The notes beneath the pieces were generated by a model. It searched no databases. It had not been told where the DNA came from and saw only the letters and a program-made list of their open reading frames with translations. A stretch of DNA of 64,000 nt from Brevundimonas sp. Root1279 (GTDB taxonomy: Bacteria > Pseudomonadota > Alphaproteobacteria > Caulobacterales > Caulobacteraceae): positions 1-64,000 of the forward strand of contig NZ_LMEB01000004.1 in assembly GCF_001425945.1 (NCBI RefSeq), given 5' to 3'. Both the position numbers and the translations under genes were made by a program. Below are positions 51,289-59,117 of the stretch, in pieces; the stretch's first letter is position 1, and each line of letters begins with the position of its first letter.

Positions 51289-52411
51289 ATGAGACCGGAT
51301 GTCGAGGCCATGAAGGCCGACATCGAGCAGAGCATCGCTCTGCTCAGGAGGCGTCTTTGACTGGGATGTCGCGCTTCGGAAGCTCGATGAGCTGAACGCG
51401 CGGGTCGAGGACCCGACGCTGTGGAACGACCCCGAACAGGCCCAGGCCGTCAGCCGCGACCGCTCGCGGCTGGAAGCCCAGATCAATACTGTCCGCGAGA
51501 TGGAGCAGGGCCTCGAGGACGGGGTCATGCTGGCCGATATGGCCGACGAGGAAGGCGACGAGGCCGCCCTGGAAGGCGCACGCGCCGACCTGAAGGCGAT
51601 CAAGGACCGCGCCGCCCGCGCCGAGCTGGAAGCCCTGCTGTCCGGCGAGGCCGACGGCAACGACGCCTATCTGGAAGTGAACTCCGGGGCCGGCGGCACC
51701 GAGTCCAACGACTGGGCCGGCATGCTGCTGCGCATGTACACCCGCTGGGCCAAGGCGCACGGCTATGAGGTCGAGGTCGAGGCCGAGGAATCGGGTGAAC
51801 AGGCCGGCATCAAGTCCGCCACCATCCTGATCAGCGGGCCCAACGCCTATGGCTGGCTGAAGTCGGAATCGGGCGTGCACCGTCTGGTGCGCATCAGTCC
51901 CTACGACGCCGCCGCCAAGCGCCATACCTCCTTCGCCTCGATCGGGGTCTCGCCGGTCGTCGATGACGCCATCGAGATCGACATCAACCCCTCGGACGTG
52001 CGCACCGACACCTACCGGGCCTCGGGGGCCGGCGGTCAGCACATCAACAAGACCGACTCCGCCGTCCGCCTGACGCACATCCCGACCAACACGGTCGTGG
52101 CCTGCCAGGCCGGGCGGTCGCAGCACCAGAACCGCGACCAGGCCTGGAAGATGCTGCGCGCCCGCCTGTACGAGCTGGAGCTGCAGAAGCGCGAGGCCGC
52201 CGCCCAGGCGCTGGCCGACGCCAAGACCGACATCGGCTGGGGTCACCAGATCCGCTCGTACGTCCTGCAGCCGTATCAGATGGTCAAGGACCTGCGGACC
52301 AACGTCGAAACCTCCGACACCCAAGGGGTGCTGGACGGGGACCTGGACGACTTCATGGGGGCTGCCCTGGCCGCCCGGGTCGGCGAGACGCGGGGCTCGA
52401 CGGTCGAGTAA
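51289..52411 (+). CDS. prfB: Peptide chain release factor 2 (programmed +1 frameshift)
   Basis: RF2 ends translation at UGA and UAA codons. The gene is in two frames: a 23-codon opening (51289-51357) that ends at an in-frame TGA at 51358-51360, and the main frame from 51359 to the TAA at 52411. Joined by a +1 shift they give 373 residues, the normal size. The joined region reads [20 protein letters not shown], as in other RF2 proteins. The peptidyl-hydrolysis motif GGQ is in [16 protein letters not shown]; the codon-recognition segment lies near [19 protein letters not shown]. The ATG at 51289 follows GGAG; an upstream ATG at 51271 is also in frame. It lies between two inverted heptamer arrays. 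Confidence 0.95.
51346..51361 (+). promoter_or_regulatory. Programmed +1 frameshift signal in prfB
   Basis: The sequence reads AGGAGG (51346-51351), CGT, CTT, TGA, C. An internal Shine-Dalgarno stands three bases before the CUU slip codon, followed by the UGA stop and C, exactly the layout of E. coli prfB. Low RF2 lets the ribosome pause at UGA and slip to GAC, so RF2 controls its own level. Confidence 0.93.
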
Positions 52412-52424
52412 CGGCGGTTGGGAA

Positions 52425-52586
52425 GTGGCTATTGGCTAGTGGCTAGTGGCTAGCGGTCCCAGCGTCTCTCTTCGTCGGCGCGAGAGACCCCACCAAATAG
52501 AAAGGCCCCGGAGGCGATCCGGGGCCTTTTTTCGTTGCAGCCGGTCGGCGGGCTAGCTTGCCCACTAGCTACTAGCCACTAGCCAC
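52425..52586. repeat. Inverted 7-bp repeat arrays downstream of prfB
   Basis: The left arm, 52425-52452, is GTGGCTA, TTGGCTA, GTGGCTA, GTGGCTA. The right arm, 52559-52586, is TGCCCAC, TAGCTAC, TAGCCAC, TAGCCAC, the near-complement. The 106-bp centre contains an ordinary terminator. The right arm runs up to the bactofilin stop codon. Confidence 0.88.
52501..52529. terminator. Bidirectional terminator between prfB and bactofilin
   Basis: A 12-bp stem (52501-52512 with 52518-52529, aaaggccccgga and complement) with loop ggcga is followed by TTT. It lies inside the array pair and serves both convergent genes. Confidence 0.85.
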
Positions 52587-52589
52587 TGA

Positions 52590-53147
52590 TCAGGCGTGCG
52601 GCTTCATGTCGATGAGCTGCGGCGCGACTTCCGCCGGCGCCGCGACCGGAGCGGCCGCGCGGGGCGCGGCGACCGGGGCCGGAGCCTCGCGACGGCCCTG
52701 CAGGACGCGGCCCTGGAAATAGGCGCCGATGTCGATCGACAGCTGCTCGGCGGTGATGTCGCCGTCGACGTAGGCGGTGGCGATCAGCTTGACCTGCTTG
52801 CCGTTGACCGCGCCGACGACGCGGCCCCGGACTTCGACGTAGTCAGCCGAGACGTTGCCCTCGACCGCACCGGTCTCACCGACGATCAGGCGGCCGACGC
52901 GGACGTCGCCCTTGATCTGGCCGTCGATCTGCAAGTCGCCCGAGCCAGAGATATGACCCTCGAACTGAAGGTCCGACGACAGGGTCGACAGGCCGCGCTG
53001 GGCCACCGGCGTGGCGGCCGGACGGGGCGCGGCGCTCGCCTGAGCGGCGCCCGGCGACGGCAGATCCGGCAGCGGCGGAATGGCGGAACCGGCGTCAGAG
53101 CGCGGCTGAGGCGCGGACGGGGCGGGGGATTTAGTCTTGTTGAACAA
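52590..53147 (-). CDS. bacA: Bactofilin
   Basis: This 185-residue cytoskeletal protein polymerises through a central beta-helix bactofilin domain (about 55-150): LQFEGHISGSGDLQIDGQ, GAVEGNVSADYVEVRGRVVG and AYVDGDITAEQLSIDIG. The ends are proline/alanine-rich and disordered. In Caulobacter bactofilins localise peptidoglycan enzymes at the stalk base. The start is TTG at 53147, preceded by GGAGA; no ATG fits. It overlaps the M23 peptidase gene by 17 bases, the usual pairing. Confidence 0.92.
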   Translation of the reverse strand: MFNKTKSPAPSAPQPRSDAGSAIPPLPDLPSPGAAQASAAPRPAATPVAQRGLSTLSSDLQFEGHISGSGDLQIDGQIKGDVRVGRLIVGETGAVEGNVSADYVEVRGRVVGAVNGKQVKLIATAYVDGDITAEQLSIDIGAYFQGRVLQGRREAPAPVAAPRAAAPVAAPAEVAPQLIDMKPHA

Positions 53148-54282
53148 GTTGGTCTCCGGCTCTCATGAAGCGGGCGGGGTTTTGCGGGCGGCCGTTCATC
53201 CACACTTCGTAGTGCAGGTGAACGCCGGTTGAGCGTCCTGTCGTTCCCATGGCGCCGATGCGCTGGCCGAGCGCCACGCGCTGGCCGGGCCGTACGGCCA
53301 TGGAGTTGAGGTGGGCGTATCGCGTCTTGAAGCCGCGTCCATGGTCTATCTCGACCGTGTTTCCATACCCTGAACGAACACCGACGAATGACACGATTCC
53401 GGGGGCCGGCGCGACGATCGGACTATTCAGCGGGGCCGCGAAGTCCTGGCCCTGGTGCAGGGCGGGCCGGCGGTTGAACGGGTCGAAGCGGGCGCCGAAG
53501 CCGGAGGTTGTGCGGGCCTGGGTCGGGCGGCGGAACGGCATGCCTTCGGCGGCGTCGGCCAGGGTGCGCATGTCGGACAGGTTGTCGGCGGCGCGACGGA
53601 TGCGGACGGCGAAGCCCTCATCGACGTCCAGTACGGCGGCCAAGGCGCGCGGGTCCGAGGCTTCGACCAGCGGTCCGCCCAGGCCCTGGCCGCTGCGCGG
53701 CGCATAGGCGGCGGGGTTCAGGCCCGCCAGGCGGAAGGCGAGGCGCAGGCGTTCAGCGCGGGTATGGGCCACGCTCTCGGCGCGGTCGATCAGGCGTTCC
53801 TGATCCAGACGGACGGCGACGAGGCGCTCGACCGGCGAGTGGTCGGACGGGTTCAGCGGCGCTGCGGGAGCAAGGGCGGTCTGGGCCCCGTCGACGCCGT
53901 GGAACATGCCCATCACCTGGGTCAGGGCGGCGTGGCGGCGTTCGACCATCTGGGCCATTTCGTCGAGCGAGCCGGTCGTCGCGGTCATGCGCACCACGGC
54001 GCTGTCGAGACGGGCCTGAAGGTCGGCGTTGAGGCGTTCGGAGGCGGCGCGGGCGCGGGCGACGGTGCGGTCCGCCTGACTCTGCATGACGAGGTCGAAG
54101 GCGAACCCGCCTGAGGCGACGATGAACCAGCTGCCGAGAACCAGGGCGCCGAGGGTCCCAAGGGCCTGCTTGCCGGGTGTCAGGGCCCAGGCCCGGACGT
54201 CGTCGCCGTCACGCAGGTACAGGTATCGCGTCGGAAACCACCGGCCCAATAGTGACTGTCTGACAGTCGTTGCTTCGGTCAT
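53131..54282 (-). CDS. M23 metallopeptidase, bactofilin-associated (LmdC-like)
   Basis: This 383-residue bitopic protein has a cytoplasmic N-terminus (about 1-38), one membrane helix (about 40-65), a helical periplasmic region (about 70-230) and a C-terminal M23 domain. The zinc ligands are intact: HQGQDFAAPL (His, Asp) and HLHYEVW (His). So, unlike the NlpD-like protein at 17856, it should be active on peptidoglycan cross-bridges. M23 peptidases next to bactofilins are recruited by them through their N-termini in related bacteria. It overlaps bacA and ends in the bactofilin start region. Confidence 0.9.
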   Translation of the reverse strand: MTEATTVRQSLLGRWFPTRYLYLRDGDDVRAWALTPGKQALGTLGALVLGSWFIVASGGFAFDLVMQSQADRTVARARAASERLNADLQARLDSAVVRMTATTGSLDEMAQMVERRHAALTQVMGMFHGVDGAQTALAPAAPLNPSDHSPVERLVAVRLDQERLIDRAESVAHTRAERLRLAFRLAGLNPAAYAPRSGQGLGGPLVEASDPRALAAVLDVDEGFAVRIRRAADNLSDMRTLADAAEGMPFRRPTQARTTSGFGARFDPFNRRPALHQGQDFAAPLNSPIVAPAPGIVSFVGVRSGYGNTVEIDHGRGFKTRYAHLNSMAVRPGQRVALGQRIGAMGTTGRSTGVHLHYEVWMNGRPQNPARFMRAGDQLVQQD

Positions 54283-54481
54283 TACGCGACGCCCCCACGC
54301 ACGGACGTAGCGTTATGCGCCAGCTTCACGGCTGGGGACAAGTCTGTTTACGTCCTGTTAACCATCCTTGGCGCGGATGCGCGAACTTCCAAGGTATTCG
54401 GGCGTATATTTCGCCTCACAGGCGTATCCGCGAATCTTTGGAACAGCCGTTACATCTGAACGGGGACTGTTCGCTCCGTGG

Positions 54482-54949
54482 TCACAGCGAACGGACGGCT
54501 TCCAACACTTGGGCCGCATGACCCTTGACCGAGACCTTGCGCCAGACGCGGCGGACGACCCCGTCGCCATCGATCAGGAAGGTGGCGCGTTCAACGCCCA
54601 TGTACTCGCGGCCGTAGAGGGTCTTGAGCACCCAGACGCCGTAGCGCTCGGTGACGTCCTCGGGCTCATCGGAGGCGAGCACGACCTTGAGGTCGTACTT
54701 GGCCTTGAACCGGTCGAGCTTTTTCACCGGATCGCGCGAGGCGCCGATGACCACGGCGTTGGCCGCCGCGAACTCCTCGGCCAGGGCCGAGAAGTCCTGG
54801 CCCTCGGTCGTGCAGCCGGGCGTGTCGGCCTTCGGATAGAAGTAGAGGACGACCGACTTGCCCTTGAGGCCCTCGAGCGATACCCGCCCGCCGCCGTCGG
54901 TCGCCATGTCGAAGGCCGGAGCCTTGGAGCCTTCCACCACTTCGGTCAT
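54482..54949 (-). CDS. bcp: Thioredoxin-dependent thiol peroxidase (Bcp/PrxQ)
   Basis: This 155-residue peroxiredoxin reduces peroxides. The peroxidatic cysteine is in YFYPKADTPGCTTEGQDF. The second cysteine found five residues on in many Bcp proteins is absent, so it is the one-Cys form. VVIGASRDPVKKLDRF and RATFLIDGDGVVRRVWRKV are family landmarks. The ATG at 54949 is used; a GTG at 54961 would overlap the tyrS stop. It is just downstream of tyrS. Confidence 0.92.
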   Translation of the reverse strand: MTEVVEGSKAPAFDMATDGGGRVSLEGLKGKSVVLYFYPKADTPGCTTEGQDFSALAEEFAAANAVVIGASRDPVKKLDRFKAKYDLKVVLASDEPEDVTERYGVWVLKTLYGREYMGVERATFLIDGDGVVRRVWRKVSVKGHAAQVLEAVRSL

Positions 54950-54957
54950 CGCGCTTC

Positions 54958-56262
54958 TCACAACACCGGACGGACTAGGACGATCTGTCCGCGCTTGCCA
55001 AGGCGGACTTTGAAAGCTCCGAGTTCTTGATCAACGTCCTCAAGGGAGAACCACCGTCCAGGGTCGCGAACGAGTTCATCGTTGATCCAGACTCCCTCAT
55101 TCTCGATCTTCTTGCGGGCTTGGCCGATGGAGGGAGAAAGCTTCGACGCTTTAAGCAACGCTTCAACGCGTCTTTGTGTGAACGGTCGGCCCTGATTGTT
55201 GCGCTCTTGCTCCTCAAGATCCCCTTCCCACAAGATGTACTCCGTAGTCAGGCCGGAGGTGGCGACACCTCGTTCGAAGGCGTCCTCCGAGGTGCGACGA
55301 GCTTCGGCGGCAGCCTCCGAGCCATGTAGAAGCGCAGTGGCTGCGTCAGCCAGGGCCTTCTTTGCATCATTGATTCCGGATCCCTCAAGCGCTTCGAGGC
55401 GGGCAATCTCTTCGAGTGGCAAATCGGTAAACAGGCGTAGGAACCGGCCAACATCCGCGTCCTCAACCTTCCGCCAGAATTGCCAGTACTTGAGTGGCGG
55501 CAATTGCTCGGCGTTGAGCCATACGGCTCCGTCGGCCGTCTTCCCCATTTTGCCGCCCGAGGCCGTGGTCAGCAGCGGGGTGGTCAGTCCGAAGGCGGCC
55601 TTCTGGTCGACGCGGCGCACCAGGTCGACGCCCGAAGTGATGTTGCCCCACTGGTCCGAGCCGCCCATCTGCAGGGTGCAGTTGTGGCTCCGGTTCAGCT
55701 CCAGGAAGTCCACCGACTGCATCAGCATGTAGTTGAACTCGAGGAAGGTCATCGGCTGCTCGCGCTCGAGGCGCAGCTTGACCGAGTCGAAGGCGAGCAT
55801 CCGGTTGACCGTGAAATGGGTCCCGAAGTCGCGCAGGAACTGGATGTAGCCATAGCCCGACAGCCAGGCGTCATTGTCCAGCATGACCGCATCGGTCGGG
55901 CCGTCGCCGAAGGTCAGGAATTTCTCGAACACCGTCTTGATCGAGGCGATGTTGGCCTGGATCGTCTCGTCCGTGAGGTGCGGGCGCGAGGCGTCCTTGC
56001 CGGTCGGGTCGCCGACCTTGGTCGTTCCGCCGCCCATCAGGACGATCGGCTTGTGCCCGGCCTGCTGGAGCCGGCGCAGCATCATGATCTGGATCAGCGA
56101 GCCGACGTGAAGCGACGGCGCCGTGGCGTCAAAGCCGATGTAGGCGGTGACCACGCCGTTCGACGCCGCCTCGTCCAGCTCGGCCGGATGGGTGATCTGA
56201 TGCACATAGCCGCGCGCCTGGAGCGTGCGCAGGAAGTCGGACTTGAAAGCGGTGTCGGTCAT
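54958..56262 (-). CDS. tyrS: Tyrosyl-tRNA synthetase with a compositionally distinct 3' half
   Basis: This class I synthetase of 434 residues charges tRNA-Tyr. The HIGH-like motif is SLHVGSLIQ, the tyrosine pocket lies around QPMTFLEFNYMLMQS and QMGGSDQWGNI, and the KMSKS-like loop is GGKMGKTADG. The C-terminal S4 domain follows (about 365-434). The half up to about residue 240 has GC content around 70 percent, while from about 55545 leftwards to 54970 many windows fall to 52-60 percent, with more A/T-ending codons. The protein is intact, so this suggests recombination with a homologue from a lower-GC relative. Confidence 0.95.
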   Translation of the reverse strand: MTDTAFKSDFLRTLQARGYVHQITHPAELDEAASNGVVTAYIGFDATAPSLHVGSLIQIMMLRRLQQAGHKPIVLMGGGTTKVGDPTGKDASRPHLTDETIQANIASIKTVFEKFLTFGDGPTDAVMLDNDAWLSGYGYIQFLRDFGTHFTVNRMLAFDSVKLRLEREQPMTFLEFNYMLMQSVDFLELNRSHNCTLQMGGSDQWGNITSGVDLVRRVDQKAAFGLTTPLLTTASGGKMGKTADGAVWLNAEQLPPLKYWQFWRKVEDADVGRFLRLFTDLPLEEIARLEALEGSGINDAKKALADAATALLHGSEAAAEARRTSEDAFERGVATSGLTTEYILWEGDLEEQERNNQGRPFTQRRVEALLKASKLSPSIGQARKKIENEGVWINDELVRDPGRWFSLEDVDQELGAFKVRLGKRGQIVLVRPVL

Positions 56263-56455
56263 GGACGGCTCCGTTAGCAGGGAAGCCGGCGGGCGTCTTG
56301 TGAGATTGCGCCGGCTGGGTGCGGCGCAGGGGATCGCGGGCCGCTCGCTAGGTCAGCGGGCGGTAATAGAGGGCGGCGATGGCGCGGCGTGCGATCATGG
56401 GCATCTGGGTAGCGTCCGCCATTGACCCGCGTCAAGCGGCGGCTATCCAAGGGGG

Positions 56456-57067
56456 ATGAAGGTTCGCTCCCTGACTCCGCACCCTCTGACGCCGTCCACG
56501 GCCGTCGATCAGATTGAGGTGGAGTTTCACCACGAAGGGCGGAGTTCTGCTCTCGCGATCTTTCGCGTGATGGGAAATGTGGCTGGCCTCGCTGTCCCGT
56601 CCCTTTCACCTGCGGTGGAAGAGGTGCAAGGCAGGGGAAGGGTCGCGTTCGCCAAGGCCGCCCTGACGGGCAGGTACGATGACTTGCCCGGCACCCCCGA
56701 GGTCGGTCGCGCAGACGCGCTTTGGCGCACCACGTGTTTCGAGGCTTTCGCAGACCTGGGCGACGGCGGTTACGCAGAGTTCAACGCCTCGCCGTCGAAG
56801 GAATGGGCGGCCTACAGGTTCGACGGCTATCGGGAGGGCATGCACAATCTGGACGGGTCAGTCGAGGTGTTCAATGTCGAGCAGGATGGCCAGAGCCTCA
56901 CAATCAGCGCCTGGCTCAACTGGTCGGATTGGCCTCGAGTTAATCGGGTTGGCGTCTCCGCCGTCATCGAGGAGTCGGACGGGACAATCTCCTACTGGGC
57001 GCTAGCGCATCCGTCCGATAAGCCCGACTTCCATCACCCCGACTCCTTCGTTCTGGAATTTCCATGA
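56456..57067 (+). CDS. DOMON-like domain protein
   Basis: This 203-residue protein resembles the DOMON-like family of Caulobacterales and sphingomonads. The conserved block is LWRTTCFEAFADLGDGGYAE, followed by FNASPSKEWAAYRFDGYREG and the C-terminal HPSDKPDFHHPDSFVLEFP. DOMON folds bind haem or sugars; there is no signal peptide, so this one is cytoplasmic and its ligand is unknown. GC is near 61 percent, lower than its neighbours. It overlaps the namZ start by four bases (ATGA), so the two may be co-translated and linked in function. Confidence 0.78.
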   Translation: MKVRSLTPHPLTPSTAVDQIEVEFHHEGRSSALAIFRVMGNVAGLAVPSLSPAVEEVQGRGRVAFAKAALTGRYDDLPGTPEVGRADALWRTTCFEAFADLGDGGYAEFNASPSKEWAAYRFDGYREGMHNLDGSVEVFNVEQDGQSLTISAWLNWSDWPRVNRVGVSAVIEESDGTISYWALAHPSDKPDFHHPDSFVLEFP

Positions 57068-58266
57068 AGTTCGGCCTCGATCGCCTGCTGTCCGATCCCG
57101 CCCTCAGCGCGCCGCTGAAGGGCCGCCGCGTGGCGCTGGTGGCGCATCCGGCCTCGACGACGCAGGACCTGACCCATGCGGTCGACGCCCTGGCGGCGCA
57201 TCCGGACATCACCCTGAGCGCCGCCTTTGGGCCGCAGCACGGGATGAAGGGCGACCTGCAGGACAATATGATGGAGAGCCCGGACTACACCGATCCGGTG
57301 CACGGCATCCCCGTCTTCAGCCTGTACGGCGAGGTGCGTCGCCCGCGCGGACAGTGGATGAACACCTTCGACGTGGTGCTGATCGACCTGCAGGACGTCG
57401 GCTGCCGCATCTACACCTTCGTGACGACGCTGCTGTACATGCTCGAGGCCGCCGGCGAGCACGGCAAGGAGGTCTGGGTGCTGGACCGGCCCAACCCGGC
57501 GGGGCGCCCGATCGAGGGCACGACGCTGGTTCCGGGCTGGGAGAGCTTCGTCGGCGCCGGGCCGATGCCGATGCGGCACGGCATGACGCTGGGCGAGATG
57601 GGCCTGTGGTTCATCGACCACTTCAAGCTCGACGTGGCCTACCGGGTCATCGAGATGGAGGGCTGGAAGCCGGAGGCGGGCCCCGGCTACGGCTGGCCGC
57701 TCAGCGAGCGCAGCTGGATCAACCCCAGCCCCAACGCCCCCAACGTCTCCATGACCCGGGCCTATGCGGGCACGGTGATGCTGGAAGGGGCGACGCTGTC
57801 CGAGGGGCGGGGCACGACCCGGCCGCTGGAGCTGTTCGGGGCGCCGGACATCGACGCCCGCGCCGTCATCGCCGAGATGAAGGCCTTCGCGCCGCAGTGG
57901 CTGAAGGGCTGCGTGCTGCGCGACATGTGGTTCGAGCCGACCTTCCACAAACACGTCGGCAAGCTGTGCTCGGGGGTGCAGATCCACGTCGATGATCCGG
58001 CCTACGACCACGAGGCGTTCCAGCCGTGGCGGGTGCAGGCGCTGGGCTTCAAGGCGATCCGGCGGCTCTATCCCGACTATGATCTGTGGCGCGATTTCCC
58101 GTACGAGTACGCCTTCGGGAAGCTGCCGATCGACGTGATCAACGGCGGGCCGGGGCTGCGGGAGTGGGTCGACAACCCGGCCTCGACGCCGGATGACCTC
58201 GACGCCCTGGCGAAGCCGGACGAGCGGGCGTGGCTGGAAACGCGCAAGCCGTTCCTGCTGTACTGA
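57064..58266 (+). CDS. DUF1343/NamZ-family exo-beta-N-acetylmuramidase-like protein
   Basis: This 400-residue protein matches the DUF1343 (NamZ) family, whose characterised member removes N-acetylmuramic acid from peptidoglycan fragments. Signatures are RRVALVAHPAS, FGPQHGMKGDLQDNM, GIPVFSLYGEVRRP, LIDLQDVGCRIYTFV and VLDRPNPAGRPIEG. No signal peptide is evident, so it probably works in cell-wall recycling in the cytoplasm. It is coupled to the DOMON-like gene and ends in a strong terminator. Confidence 0.9.
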   Translation: MKFGLDRLLSDPALSAPLKGRRVALVAHPASTTQDLTHAVDALAAHPDITLSAAFGPQHGMKGDLQDNMMESPDYTDPVHGIPVFSLYGEVRRPRGQWMNTFDVVLIDLQDVGCRIYTFVTTLLYMLEAAGEHGKEVWVLDRPNPAGRPIEGTTLVPGWESFVGAGPMPMRHGMTLGEMGLWFIDHFKLDVAYRVIEMEGWKPEAGPGYGWPLSERSWINPSPNAPNVSMTRAYAGTVMLEGATLSEGRGTTRPLELFGAPDIDARAVIAEMKAFAPQWLKGCVLRDMWFEPTFHKHVGKLCSGVQIHVDDPAYDHEAFQPWRVQALGFKAIRRLYPDYDLWRDFPYEYAFGKLPIDVINGGPGLREWVDNPASTPDDLDALAKPDERAWLETRKPFLLY

Positions 58267-58271
58267 ATTGA

Positions 58272-58300
58272 AAAGGGGCCCCAGAGGGCCCCTTTTTTTT
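58272..58300 (+). terminator. Rho-independent terminator after namZ-like gene
   Basis: A 10-bp stem (58272-58281 with 58286-58295, aaaggggccc and complement) with loop caga is followed by an eight-T run. Confidence 0.9.
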
Positions 58301-58305
58301 GCGGC

Positions 58306-58956
58306 TTACGCCGGCTTTTCTTCCAGGCGCTTGTCGAGGTAGGCGCCGACACGGCGCTCGACGGCGTCGATGTGGTCCTGCCAGAAGTGGCTCGCGCCTT
58401 CCTCCAGCTCATAGTCGATGATGATGCCCTTCTGGGTGCGCAGCTTGTTGACCACGCGCTCGACCTCGACCGGCGGCACGATGGTGTCGGCCGTGCCGTG
58501 CAGGAACAGGCCCGAGGCCGGGCAGGGGGCCAGGAAGCTGAAGTCGTACATGTTCGACGGCGGCGAAACCGAGATGAAGCCGTCGGTCTCGGGGCGGCGC
58601 ATCAGCAGCTGCATGCCGATGTAGGCGCCGAACTGGTAGCCGGCGACCCAGGTCTGCGACGCGCCCGGGTTGTTGGCCTGCAGCCAGTCCAGGGCGGTGG
58701 CGGCATCGGCCAGTTCGCCGACGCCCGAGTCGAACTCGCCCTGCGACTTGCCGACGCCGCGGCTGTTGTAGCGCAGGGTCGCGAAGCCGCGCTTCACGAA
58801 CAGCTGGTACAGGGTCACCGCCACCGGGTTGTTCATGTGCCCGCCCGCCTTGGGGTGCGGGTGCAGGATCAGGGCGATCGGCGCGTTGGGGCGCTTGCCG
58901 GGGGAGTAGCGGCCTTCGATGCGGCCCGAGGCGCCGGGCAGGATGACTTCAGGCAT
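58306..58956 (-). CDS. Alpha/beta hydrolase with altered nucleophile motif
   Basis: This 216-residue protein has the alpha/beta-hydrolase pattern of COG2945-type enzymes: ALILHPHPKAGGHMNNP, LRYNSRGVGKSQGEFD, LFLHGTADTIVPP and a C-terminal EGASHFW with the catalytic His. The nucleophile elbow, usually GxSxG, reads AGYQFGAYIG, with Gln where Ser is expected. The codon is CAG. It may be a non-catalytic homologue or use another residue. It is read leftwards and ends beside the namZ terminator. Confidence 0.82.
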   Translation of the reverse strand: MPEVILPGASGRIEGRYSPGKRPNAPIALILHPHPKAGGHMNNPVAVTLYQLFVKRGFATLRYNSRGVGKSQGEFDSGVGELADAATALDWLQANNPGASQTWVAGYQFGAYIGMQLLMRRPETDGFISVSPPSNMYDFSFLAPCPASGLFLHGTADTIVPPVEVERVVNKLRTQKGIIIDYELEEGASHFWQDHIDAVERRVGAYLDKRLEEKPA

Positions 58957-59006
58957 GGGCTTCCAGAAAATCCGCGTTCACGTGTCATTTCGCAGCTGCG
59001 TAATAC

Positions 59007-59036
59007 TTGACCGCGAGGGTAGGACTTTCTAAGTCC
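59007..59036 (+). promoter_or_regulatory. Promoter and possible IscR operator of the iscR-suf operon
   Basis: TTGACCG (59007-59013), 14 bases and TCTAAGTC (59028-59035) match the housekeeping consensus. The -10 lies within a perfect inverted repeat, ggactt-tct-aagtcc (59022-59036). The TTGACC...GGACTT arrangement resembles binding sites of IscR, which represses its own operon. A hairpin, cgcctt-tgcg-aaggcg, lies in the leader at about 59050-59065. Confidence 0.5.
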
Positions 59037-59117
59037 GCCGTGCGTGCCGACGCCTTTGCGAAGGCGCGGGTTCTAGCACAGGACCCTCGAAAAGCGCGCG
59101 AATTTTGAAGGTGTGCG

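Noticed and set aside
51126-52586. The heptamer arrays as a CRISPR array
   Set aside because: Units are 7 bp, directly abutting, without spacers, and no cas genes are present.
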